From the NCBI GenBank assembly GCA_002402585.1, contig DHGC01000054.1:11022-75021 (forward strand): a DNA stretch of 64,000 nucleotides, written 5' to 3'. Of this stretch, positions 41,924 to 49,741 are shown in pieces. Numbering within the stretch: the stretch's first letter is position 1; each line of letters opens with the position of its first letter. Both the position numbers and the translations under genes were made by a program. This stretch comes from Erysipelotrichaceae bacterium UBA4808. Its GTDB lineage: Bacteria; Bacillota_I; Bacilli_A; Erysipelotrichales; Erysipelotrichaceae. A model generated the notes under the pieces. It did not search any database. It was not told where the DNA came from and saw nothing but the letters and a program-made list of their open reading frames with translations.

Positions 41924-43844
41924 TCTTTGCCGTCTCCTTTGCGAAATCATCCTCTAGAGTAAAGGAAACATGTTTCTCAATCCAATCCCGTCTGAGATCC
42001 GCCTTATCCCCCATTAAAACTGAAACGACACGTTGTGCGATCAAAGCATCCCCAAGATTCAATTGAATCAAAGTACGGTGTGCCGGATCCATGGTCGTCT
42101 CCCATAATTGTGAAGCGTTCATCTCACCCAAGCCTTTATAACGTTGAATTTCAACCTTACCCCACTCTTGCATCAATGCTTTGAGTTCCTCATCCGTATA
42201 TAGATACTTGAATTGCTTACCCTTTGAAACGCGATACAGGGGGGGTTGAGCAAGATAAACATGCCCATGCTCTATCAAAGGCCGCATGTATCGATAAAAG
42301 AATGTGAGTAGTAAAACTTGAATGTGTGCCCCATCCGTATCGGCATCGGTCATGATGATGACTTTATTGTAGTTGATGTCCTTGATGTCGAATTCACTGC
42401 CCACCCCCGCACCTAAAGCATGGATGATTGTGTTCAGTTCTTCATTTTTCTCAATATCCGCAACACTTGCTTTCTCTGTATTCAAAACCTTTCCTCGTAA
42501 TGGCAAGATGGCTTGAATCTTACTGTCACGTCCTTGTTTGGCACTTCCACCCGCAGAATCCCCTTCCACGAGAAACAGTTCTGCTTTACGCACATCTTTC
42601 GATTGTGCAGGCGCTAATTTACCAGAAAGCAAGCGTTCACTCTTACCGTTCTTCTTTCCCTTACGGGCATCTTCACGCGCACGACGAGCTGCTTCACGAA
42701 CTGTTGAAGCTTTTTGAATCTTTTTAAGAATCGCATTCGCCAACTCACGATGTTCTTCGAGATAATATGTCAGTTGTTCCTGAACAATGGCTTCCATAGC
42801 GGATCGTGCTTCATTGGTGCCCAATTTCCCTTTGGTTTGTCCTTCAAATTGAAGCAGATTCTCAGGAATGCTTACAGAGATAACCGACGTACAGCCTTCT
42901 CTGACATCATTGCCTTCAAAATTCTTATCTTTATCTTTTAATACACCAATCTTACGTGCAAAATCATTCATGACCTTCGTCAATGCTGACTTGTACCCAA
43001 CTTCATGGGTTCCACCATCAACGGTTCGAACCAAGTTGACAAACGAATACGTATTTTCTTGATAATCATCGGTGTATTGCAAAGCACACTGAACAGAGAT
43101 CTCTCCGACATTGCCTTCAAACGAAACCGGTTCATGCATCGCTGTCCGATCTTCATTTAAGAATTCAATGAAGTTGATCAAACCATTACTGTATTGAAAA
43201 ACATCCACTTGACCGTTACGTTCATCTTTGACTGTAAGCTTGATGCCCTTTAAAAGAAAAGCACTTTCTTGAGCACGCTCACGAATCAATTCCGCATCAA
43301 AATCAATCTTGCCAAAGATTTTTTCATCCGGCTTGAACGTAACCGTACTTCCTGTTTTATTGGTTTTCCCCAATGTCTCAAGCGCAGAAACCTTTGATCC
43401 ACCTTTACTAAAAACCATACGATGGATTGAACCTTGGTAGTGTACTACAACTTCCATCCATTCACTCAAAGCATTGACCACACTCGCCCCAACACCGTGT
43501 AAACCACCCGAACGTTTATATCCACCTTCCGTTGAAAACTTTCCCCCTGCATGGAGAACCGTGAATATGACTTGTAAAGTAGAAACCCCTGAGGCATGTT
43601 TACCAACAGGCATCCCACGACCTTCATCTTCGATTTTAATTGTATTGTCTTTACCAATGGTGATGACGATGTGTTTGCCAAAACCATTCATTGCTTCATC
43701 AATCGCATTATCGAGAATTTCCCATACACAATGATGTAAGCCACGACTATCGGTCGATCCGATGTACATCCCTGGACGTTTGCGAACAGCATCCAAACCT
43801 TCTAATATTTGAATACTTTGCTCATCGTATTGTCTTGTTGCCAT
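41916..43844 (-). CDS. parE: DNA topoisomerase IV subunit B
   Basis: ATPase subunit of topoisomerase IV, 642 residues. The GHKL ATPase has EILDNAIDEAMNGFG near 42-56 and GRGMPVGKH. The TOPRIM part has VEGDSAGGSAKQGRDSKIQ and MTDADTDGAHI. LPLRGKVLNTEKAS and INYNKVIIMTDAD favour ParE over GyrB. TAGGAG precedes the ATG. It is divergent from plsY. Confidence 0.95.
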   Translation of the reverse strand: MATRQYDEQSIQILEGLDAVRKRPGMYIGSTDSRGLHHCVWEILDNAIDEAMNGFGKHIVITIGKDNTIKIEDEGRGMPVGKHASGVSTLQVIFTVLHAGGKFSTEGGYKRSGGLHGVGASVVNALSEWMEVVVHYQGSIHRMVFSKGGSKVSALETLGKTNKTGSTVTFKPDEKIFGKIDFDAELIRERAQESAFLLKGIKLTVKDERNGQVDVFQYSNGLINFIEFLNEDRTAMHEPVSFEGNVGEISVQCALQYTDDYQENTYSFVNLVRTVDGGTHEVGYKSALTKVMNDFARKIGVLKDKDKNFEGNDVREGCTSVISVSIPENLLQFEGQTKGKLGTNEARSAMEAIVQEQLTYYLEEHRELANAILKKIQKASTVREAARRAREDARKGKKNGKSERLLSGKLAPAQSKDVRKAELFLVEGDSAGGSAKQGRDSKIQAILPLRGKVLNTEKASVADIEKNEELNTIIHALGAGVGSEFDIKDINYNKVIIMTDADTDGAHIQVLLLTFFYRYMRPLIEHGHVYLAQPPLYRVSKGKQFKYLYTDEELKALMQEWGKVEIQRYKGLGEMNASQLWETTMDPAHRTLIQLNLGDALIAQRVVSVLMGDKADLRRDWIEKHVSFTLEDDFAKETAKNG

Positions 43845-43866
43845 AAAAACTCCTATCTACCCATCT

Positions 43867-43872
43867 ATTATA
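43867..43872 (-). promoter_or_regulatory. -10 element for parE-parC
   Basis: TATAAT on the minus strand, 22 bases before the parE ATG, preceded by TTG. The -35 is weak. Confidence 0.45.
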
Positions 43873-43893
43873 CAATATCAACGTTTTTTTTAA

Positions 43894-43922
43894 ATGACTG
43901 ATGTGCTGTGATTTGCTATAAT
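43894..43922 (+). promoter_or_regulatory. Promoter for plsY
   Basis: -35 ATGACT (43894-43899), 17-bp spacer, extended -10 TGC-TATAAT (43914-43922). Confidence 0.6.
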
Positions 43923-43945
43923 GAGTACGTAAAGAGAGGTAAATT

Positions 43946-44557
43946 ATGATTGATCCTAAACTAATTTTGGCAATCGTTTTTGGTTATTTGTTTGGGTCCA
44001 TTCCTTTTGCACTAATTATCGGTAAGGTCTTCTATAAAACCGATATTCGAACAAAAGGAAGCGGAAATCTTGGTGGGACGAACGCTGGTCGTGTCTTGGG
44101 TAAGAAAGCAGGCTTCAGTGTCACTGTATTCGATATACTTAAAGCTACCCTTGTAATCTTGATTGTCTATCAATTTGCTCCCCAGTATGCAGCACTCGCA
44201 GGCGTCTTTGCGGCAATTGGACATGTTTATCCTATTTTTGCCCAGTTCAAGGGTGGTAAAGCCGTATCCACTGCAGCAGGTTATTTATTAGGGGCAGCCA
44301 TCATCGTCAATCAAGTGATTCTGTTGTTCGTTGTCCCTGCATCGCTGTTCTTCATTATCTTGAAATTGACAAAGTATGCTTCCCTTGCTTCAATGGTAGC
44401 CACAACGATTTCCATCTTCATCGCATATTTTGCGACAGGTGGGGATTGGATATTCACACTCAACTTCATTTTGATCGCCATCTTGATTTTCTATCGTCAT
44501 CGAGCCAACATCAAACGTCTCTTGAATGGCACAGAAACAAAAGTAACTTGGATATAA
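43946..44557 (+). CDS. plsY: Acyl-phosphate:glycerol-3-phosphate acyltransferase PlsY
   Basis: Membrane enzyme that makes lysophosphatidate from acyl phosphate and glycerol 3-phosphate, the first step of phospholipid synthesis. In 203 residues there are about five membrane segments and three cytosolic motifs: YLFGSIPFA near 14-22, GSGNLGGTNAGRVLGKKAG near 38-56, and FAQFKGGKAVSTAAG near 98-112. AGAGAGG lies before the ATG. It is a monocistronic plus-strand gene next to parE, as in many Firmicutes. Confidence 0.96.
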   Translation: MIDPKLILAIVFGYLFGSIPFALIIGKVFYKTDIRTKGSGNLGGTNAGRVLGKKAGFSVTVFDILKATLVILIVYQFAPQYAALAGVFAAIGHVYPIFAQFKGGKAVSTAAGYLLGAAIIVNQVILLFVVPASLFFIILKLTKYASLASMVATTISIFIAYFATGGDWIFTLNFILIAILIFYRHRANIKRLLNGTETKVTWI

Positions 44558-44580
44558 AAAAAGGACCGGTGTCCTTTTTT
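44556..44580. terminator. Bidirectional terminator between plsY and the YneF-family gene
   Basis: The stem AAAAAGGAC / GTCCTTTTT around CCGGT has A/T runs on both sides. Both stop codons touch the structure. Confidence 0.85.
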
Positions 44581-44794
44581 ATTGATACTGATTCATGGAT
44601 TTCATGATTTGTTTGATTTGCGCCTCGGACGGTTTGCGTCCCATCTGCATGTACATCGCACGAATCATTTTCTCATTGATTGGAGGATTGTCTTTCAGTT
44701 GTTTTAAAAATGTTTTACGCGTGAAATAGAAGCCTAAACCACCACCAATAAGAATCCCAAATATCAAGCTTAAAATCGAAGTTAAGAATTCCAT
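44579..44794 (-). CDS. yneF: YneF-family (UPF0154) small membrane protein
   Basis: A 71-residue protein with one N-terminal membrane helix (about 6-24, GILIGGGLGFYF) and a conserved tail: NPPINEKMIRAMYMQMGRKPSEAQIKQIM. These are signature features of UPF0154/YneF, whose function is unknown. AAGGATGG precedes the ATG. It has its own promoter and terminator, so it is a single-gene unit. Confidence 0.92.
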   Translation of the reverse strand: MEFLTSILSLIFGILIGGGLGFYFTRKTFLKQLKDNPPINEKMIRAMYMQMGRKPSEAQIKQIMKSMNQYQ

Positions 44795-44817
44795 AATTTA
44801 ACCATCCTTACTGGTAT

Positions 44818-44846
44818 AGAATACCTTTTTTTTCACGATAATTCAA
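44818..44846 (-). promoter_or_regulatory. Promoter for the YneF-family gene
   Basis: -35 TTGAAT (44841-44846), 17-bp spacer, -10 TATTCT (44818-44823). The -10 lies inside a GGTAT-N3-ATACC palindrome. Two further palindromes lie just upstream. Confidence 0.5.
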
Positions 44847-44847
44847 G

Positions 44848-44951
44848 ACTATCCGTAAATAGTATAGGATATCCCATACCAGCAAGCATCGGTTACTGTT
44901 TAAATTTTGAAACTCTTATTAGGTCTTCCTCTGGCCGAGGAAGGTTTACCT
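44848..44951. other. Palindrome-rich intergenic stretch with a hairpin
   Basis: No gene is seen between 44795 and 45037. It holds ACTAT-N6-ATAGT (44848-44863), an 18-bp imperfect palindrome GTATAGGATATCCCATAC (44862-44879), and a hairpin with a 7-bp stem CTTCCTC/GAGGAAG (44925-44943) plus an outer AGGT/ACCT. The hairpin lacks a T run. The minus strand carries a strong AAGGAGGT near 44950 with no start codon after it. Confidence 0.5.
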
Positions 44952-45037
44952 CCTTCGCTTATATTTTATCAAATCGATTTGAGTACACTTATCGTTGATC
45001 AAATTCATGAATAAAACAGTATGTCATAAAGTTTTTT

Positions 45038-46075
45038 TCAAATAATTGCGGCATTCCAATTGATAAAATCTTTCATTTGATCGGTCCGTTTGATCTTGGG
45101 TAATGCATTTCTGAAAATTATTCTTGTAAATATATGTGGTGATGGTTCAAAAACCAAGAAATTCTGATATAAGTAACGCACATCATTATGGTTATACTTA
45201 GAGTCTGACAAAATACGATCGATTAATTTCTTAAATTGTCTGTTAGAAGTTCTAAATCGATTCATTAAATATTCGAGATCTTCTTTGGTATATTTTTTAC
45301 CTTGAATAGGATCGAACTTTTTCAATTCATTGAACGCTAAGATTATCTTGTTAAGAAAGCTCGTATTGTTTATTGGATTGCTATAGTTTGAATTGTTTTT
45401 CACAAGATTGAACAATTGGATACGGTCAAAATTCTGAAAAGCAGTCAAATGATTATTGTTTAAAACTTTCATACTAACCAAATTTGAAACATCCTTACTA
45501 GAAACCCACAATGATGGATTAAAATAGACAGAACATACAAAATAGTAGAGAAGCACTTGTTGAATTTTTGGATTTAAGCAATCAAATATTTCGAATAAAT
45601 GATGAAATTGACGCAGTTCTAACGATACTCCAGTTTCAAACCAATTCAAGATGCTAGTAATTGCAATCAGGTCCAGCTCCCATAAACAATCTTGTCTGAT
45701 GTTTAAAGAATGCTTTGTAATTTCATCTTGAATTCGAGATATATCTTCACAAGCGCTAAAAAAAAGATCGACTATGAGCTGACATAGATAATCTTGCGTC
45801 TTATTATTAGATTCACGATATATGAAACATGCATTCAATTTATTTAGAAGATAATTGTATACTTCTACTTTTGCGATGACTTCGTTGTTCTCGAGTCTTG
45901 ATAAGTAGCTTGGAGAACATATCTGATGACCATATACTAGATAATAATCATCATTTGGATCTATTTTCACAAATTCACTTTGCTTGAATTTGCCACCATC
46001 TTTACCCTTCATTAACAGTCTGCGCGTATATTTTATGAAACTATTTATTCGTTGATAATACTCATTCATGTTCAT
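45038..46075 (-). CDS. Helix-turn-helix regulator, possibly Rgg-like
   Basis: I do not recognise a specific family member. The 345-residue protein has an N-terminal region with an HTH-like pattern (CSPSYLSRLENNEVIAKVEVYNYLLNKL, about 53-80) and an all-helical rest, a layout like Rgg/PlcR-type regulators. Asn, Ile, Phe and Tyr are unusually frequent and the DNA is more AT-rich than neighbours, suggesting acquired DNA. GGAGAG precedes the ATG at 46075. It overlaps the ABC exporter gene by 14 bp, so it is translated with it. A role in controlling that exporter is inferred. Confidence 0.6.
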   Translation of the reverse strand: MNMNEYYQRINSFIKYTRRLLMKGKDGGKFKQSEFVKIDPNDDYYLVYGHQICSPSYLSRLENNEVIAKVEVYNYLLNKLNACFIYRESNNKTQDYLCQLIVDLFFSACEDISRIQDEITKHSLNIRQDCLWELDLIAITSILNWFETGVSLELRQFHHLFEIFDCLNPKIQQVLLYYFVCSVYFNPSLWVSSKDVSNLVSMKVLNNNHLTAFQNFDRIQLFNLVKNNSNYSNPINNTSFLNKIILAFNELKKFDPIQGKKYTKEDLEYLMNRFRTSNRQFKKLIDRILSDSKYNHNDVRYLYQNFLVFEPSPHIFTRIIFRNALPKIKRTDQMKDFINWNAAII

Positions 46076-47792
46076 TGTAGATACTCTCCTTTGTATAGAG
46101 TTGATAATAAACCCCCTCCAAAGACATTAAGTCTTCGTGACAACCCTCTTCCACGATCCCATGAGGTGTCAATACATAAATCCAATCCGCATCCTTGATC
46201 GTTGATAAACGATGCGCCACAATCAAACTGGTTCGATCTTTACTCAGTTCATTTAGTGTTTTCTGGATTTCCTTTTCTGTTTGGTTATCCAAGGCACTCG
46301 TTGCTTCATCAAAAATCAAGATCTTAGGATTCTTCAAAAATACCCGAGCCAAAGCAATGCGTTGTCTCTGACCACCTGAAAGCGTCACCCCGCGTTCACC
46401 AATTTGTGTATGGATGCCTTCTTCCAACTGTTCAATGAAATCCCATGCCTGAGCCTTCTTAGCGGCTTCGATGACCTCTTCTTCACTTGCATCCACTTTT
46501 CCATAACGAATGTTCTGTAAAATCGTACCGCCAAAAATGAAAACATCTTGTTGGACGATGCCAATGTGTTGTCTTAAACTATTGAGTTGGATTTCTTGAA
46601 TATCCTTACCATCGATTAAGATTCGTCCATCACTTAATTCATAGAAACGTGGTATCAAACTGCAAAGTGTCGATTTACCACCACCACTCGGTCCAACAAA
46701 AGCAACCTTCGTACCTGCCTCGATGGTTAACGAAAGATCTTTCAATACATGCCGATCACCTTTTTCATCATACTGGAAGCTTACATTTTTAAAAGTGATT
46801 TCACCTTTGATATCATCCAATACTTGCGCATGCTCATGGTCCTTCTGCTTTGGAATCTCCATGATTTCAATGAAACGTTCAAACCCAGCCATGGCTTGGT
46901 TGTACATCATGATGAACGCAGAAATCTTTGTGATGGGTTGTTGGAATAATTGAACGTAAAGGATGAACTCAACCAATGAACCCACCGTCATCCGTTCCTG
47001 AATAACCAGATAACCGCCCACGAATAGAACCATCCATGTGATCAACATGACAAAGAACTTCACGGTTACACCGAACTCCGCCATCACCTTCAACGCACCT
47101 TGACGAGAAACCAAGAAGCGTGCATTGCCTAATGCGAAATCCTCACTCTCACTCTCTTCAGCTGTAAAAGCCTTGACGACACGAATACCCGAGAAGTTAC
47201 TTTCAACACGAGCATTGATTTCAGCCAAACGCTCACGCATGACACGAAACGCCTTACGAAACTTGAGATTCTGGCGAACCCCGATGAAAATCATCAAAGG
47301 CACCAAAATGGTCATGACAATCGCCAATTCCAGATTGCTGGTGTACATCATGTAGAAGCTTCCTACCAACAAAACAATTGATATGAGAAGATCTTCTGGA
47401 CCATGGTGCGCGACTTCTGAGATGTCATTCAAATCATTGACCAAACGTGACATCAGTTTACCCACCTTCATACGATCGAAATACTGAATGGGTAACCCTT
47501 GGATATGATTGAAGAGATCATTTCGCATATCACGTTCCATCCGAACGCCCAAGACATGCCCCCAATACTCCACAACATACTGTAGTAACACACGCACAAT
47601 AAAAAACATCCCCAAAATCAACAACCATCCGATCAAACGTTGGAATTTCTGCTCAGGTATGATGCTGGAAATCAGATAATTCGTGAAGCGCGGTGTGATC
47701 AAATCAATGGATGCGATTAAAATTGCTGAAAGGATATCCAACAAAAAGAGATGCTTATACGGTTTGTAGTAGGTGATGAATCTTTTTATCAT
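46062..47792 (-). CDS. ABC exporter, fused membrane and ATPase domains (MsbA/LmrA type)
   Basis: A 576-residue half-transporter with six membrane helices (about 1-300), then an ATPase with Walker A GPSGGGKST, signature LSGGQRQRIALA, Walker B ILIFDEATSALD and H-loop His in VAHRLSTI. It acts as a homodimer or with another half. The exported substrate is unknown: lipid, drug or peptide. There is no peptidase domain. The ATG at 47792 has no ribosome site and sits a few bases past the 6S terminator. A TATATT lies just before it. Confidence 0.92.
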   Translation of the reverse strand: MIKRFITYYKPYKHLFLLDILSAILIASIDLITPRFTNYLISSIIPEQKFQRLIGWLLILGMFFIVRVLLQYVVEYWGHVLGVRMERDMRNDLFNHIQGLPIQYFDRMKVGKLMSRLVNDLNDISEVAHHGPEDLLISIVLLVGSFYMMYTSNLELAIVMTILVPLMIFIGVRQNLKFRKAFRVMRERLAEINARVESNFSGIRVVKAFTAEESESEDFALGNARFLVSRQGALKVMAEFGVTVKFFVMLITWMVLFVGGYLVIQERMTVGSLVEFILYVQLFQQPITKISAFIMMYNQAMAGFERFIEIMEIPKQKDHEHAQVLDDIKGEITFKNVSFQYDEKGDRHVLKDLSLTIEAGTKVAFVGPSGGGKSTLCSLIPRFYELSDGRILIDGKDIQEIQLNSLRQHIGIVQQDVFIFGGTILQNIRYGKVDASEEEVIEAAKKAQAWDFIEQLEEGIHTQIGERGVTLSGGQRQRIALARVFLKNPKILIFDEATSALDNQTEKEIQKTLNELSKDRTSLIVAHRLSTIKDADWIYVLTPHGIVEEGCHEDLMSLEGVYYQLYTKESIYNEHE

Positions 47793-47794
47793 AC

Positions 47795-47821
47795 AAATAT
47801 AAAACCCGATTCAACGGGTTT
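47795..47821 (-). terminator. Terminator of the 6S-like RNA
   Basis: The stem AAACCCG / CGGGTTT (47802-47808 and 47815-47821, loop 6) is followed by TTTATATTT on the minus strand. Confidence 0.75.
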
Positions 47822-47976
47822 AAATAGAGTCCCAAAAGGTGATATATTCCCTGGTTTATCAGGTGGGTAACATGTGCTTAATCTTAGGATTCCAAGCAAT
47901 GCCCGGCATTCACACAACTAAGCAACTTCCGTTTCCCTTATATCGAAGTGTCGGAAATAACGTGATCCTTTTGGGT
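47798..47976 (-). ncRNA. ssrS: 6S RNA candidate
   Basis: RNA that mimics an open promoter and holds RNA polymerase in stationary phase. The predicted transcript starts ACCCAAAAGG and ends CCTTTTGGG before a terminator, so its ends pair in a 9-bp closing helix. Inside, ATTTCC pairs with GGGAAT, then an open central bubble, then an upper arm (CTTAG/CTAAG and AATGC-CGG-GCATT). This rod with a bubble is the 6S form. The place next to aspS is, as I recall, like Bacillus bsrA. No protein frame fits. Confidence 0.75.
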
Positions 47977-47982
47977 AATTAA

Positions 47983-47991
47983 ATTATACCA
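47983..47991 (-). promoter_or_regulatory. Extended -10 promoter of the 6S-like RNA
   Basis: The minus strand reads TGG-TATAAT, predicting a start at A47976, exactly where the closing helix begins. Confidence 0.65.
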
Positions 47992-47995
47992 TAAA

Positions 47996-49741
47996 TTATT
48001 CTTTTGCAATCAAGAGATGCAATTCTTCTAATTGTTTCATCTCAACTGGGCTTGGCGCATCCGTTAAAGGACAACGTGCGGACGCGTTCTTAGGGAAGGC
48101 AATGACATCACGTAATGAATCGGATTGTGTCAATACCATTGCAAAACGATCCAAACCAAATGCAATGCCACCATGTGGAGGCGTACCGTATTTAAACGCA
48201 TCGACGAAGAAGCCAAAACGTTCTTGGATTTGCTCTTGTGTAAAGCCAATCAACTCAAACATGGTTCTTTGCATCGTTTGGTCATAAATTCGCATCGATC
48301 CACCCGCAATCTCAAAACCATTCAAAACCAAATCATAAGCATGCGCCTTCGCTAATTCAGGATGCGCTTTAAGCTCTTCCACAGAACTAACTTTTGGACG
48401 TGTGAACGGATGATGCTTCGCAACATAACGCCCATTTTCATCATCATATTCAAAGAGCGGGAAATCCACGACCCAAAGATACGAGAAATCCGCTTTTGAC
48501 GTAAGATTCAATTTATCACGAAGTGCTAAACGAACAGCACCCAATGCACTGGCTGCTCTTTCCCAACGATCAGCTGTAAGTAGTACCAAATCCTGTCCCT
48601 TCAAATTGAGTTGTTCGATCAATGATTTGCATTGTTCATCACTGAAGAATTTAACCGCACTCCCTTCTAGCTGAGCATTGACATACTTCAAAGCCACTAG
48701 AGCCTTTGTACCATTCTTCTTCGCAACATCTGTTAATGCATCCACTTCTTTACGAGTGAAATGTGCACCATCATTAACAACAATTGCTTTTATGGAGCCA
48801 TCCTTGAGACCTAAAGCATTCTGGAAGATTGGGAATTCGGTCTCTACAAAAATATCCTTAACTTCATTTAACTTCAAACCGAACCGATTATCCGGTTTAT
48901 CACTTCCATACTGATCCATCGCATCTTGGTACGATAATTTTAAGAAAGGTGTTTTGACCTCTAGATGCAAGACAGCCTTCATCACATCCTTGACCATCAA
49001 TTCAATCAAGTCTTGGAACTCATGTTCATCTAAGAATGAAGTTTCGATATCGACTTGTGTAAAGTCCAGTTGACGATCCGCACGCAAATCTTCATCTCTA
49101 AAACAACGCGCAATCTGATAATAACGCTCAATCCCAGAAATCATAAGCAATTGCTTAAAGATTTGAGGCGACTGTGCCAATGCATAGAATTCACCCGCAT
49201 GCACACGCGAAGGAACCAAATACTCACGTGATCCCTCTGGTGTGGATTTGGTAAGCATTGGTGTTTCCACATCAATGAAACCATTGTCATCTAAATAGTT
49301 ACGCATCGTCCGGACGATCTTAGCTCTTTGCATCAACTTCTTCTGCATCTCAGGACGACGCAAATCGAGATAGCGATATTTCAACCGTGTGTCTTCCAAG
49401 GCATCCGTTTCATCTTGAATAATCAACGGTGTTAATTCCGCTTGATTGATGATTTTGAATGCATTGACTTTAACTTCAACCTCACCGGTTGCCAATTTTG
49501 GATTCGCATCTTTGCGTTGAATGACTTCTCCGCTGATTTGCAAAATATATTCATTACGCACATCTTTGATTTGTTCACTGATGGACTCATCAAACACACA
49601 CTGTGTGATGCCTTCGCGATCGCGTAAATCGATGAAAACGATGGATCCAAAATTACGACGTTTGCTGACCCAACCCACTAAAGAAACATTCTGATTGAGA
49701 TTGCTTGTATTCAATTCCCCACAATGATGTGTTTTAAGCAT
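47996..49741 (-). CDS. aspS: Aspartyl-tRNA synthetase
   Basis: Charges tRNA-Asp. The 581-residue bacterial-type enzyme has an N-terminal OB fold, the class II motif 2 (CFRDEDLRADRQLDFTQVD), a GAD insertion domain, and motif 3 (GIAFGLDRFAMVL). The start at 49741 has GGAGG upstream, within the end of hisS. hisS and aspS overlap by 8 bp and share the T-box leader. Confidence 0.97.
   Translation of the reverse strand: MLKTHHCGELNTSNLNQNVSLVGWVSKRRNFGSIVFIDLRDREGITQCVFDESISEQIKDVRNEYILQISGEVIQRKDANPKLATGEVEVKVNAFKIINQAELTPLIIQDETDALEDTRLKYRYLDLRRPEMQKKLMQRAKIVRTMRNYLDDNGFIDVETPMLTKSTPEGSREYLVPSRVHAGEFYALAQSPQIFKQLLMISGIERYYQIARCFRDEDLRADRQLDFTQVDIETSFLDEHEFQDLIELMVKDVMKAVLHLEVKTPFLKLSYQDAMDQYGSDKPDNRFGLKLNEVKDIFVETEFPIFQNALGLKDGSIKAIVVNDGAHFTRKEVDALTDVAKKNGTKALVALKYVNAQLEGSAVKFFSDEQCKSLIEQLNLKGQDLVLLTADRWERAASALGAVRLALRDKLNLTSKADFSYLWVVDFPLFEYDDENGRYVAKHHPFTRPKVSSVEELKAHPELAKAHAYDLVLNGFEIAGGSMRIYDQTMQRTMFELIGFTQEQIQERFGFFVDAFKYGTPPHGGIAFGLDRFAMVLTQSDSLRDVIAFPKNASARCPLTDAPSPVEMKQLEELHLLIAKE

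Noticed and set aside
44921..44951. Hairpin as a terminator of the ABC-regulator unit or as a known riboswitch
   Set aside because: No T run on either strand and no match that I can recall to riboswitch core motifs.
45008..45046. Plus-strand 12-codon frame (MNKTVCHKVFFK) that could be a signal peptide for the Rgg-like regulator
   Set aside because: No ribosome site, no promoter, overlaps the regulator 3' end, and not hydrophobic like known short signalling peptides.
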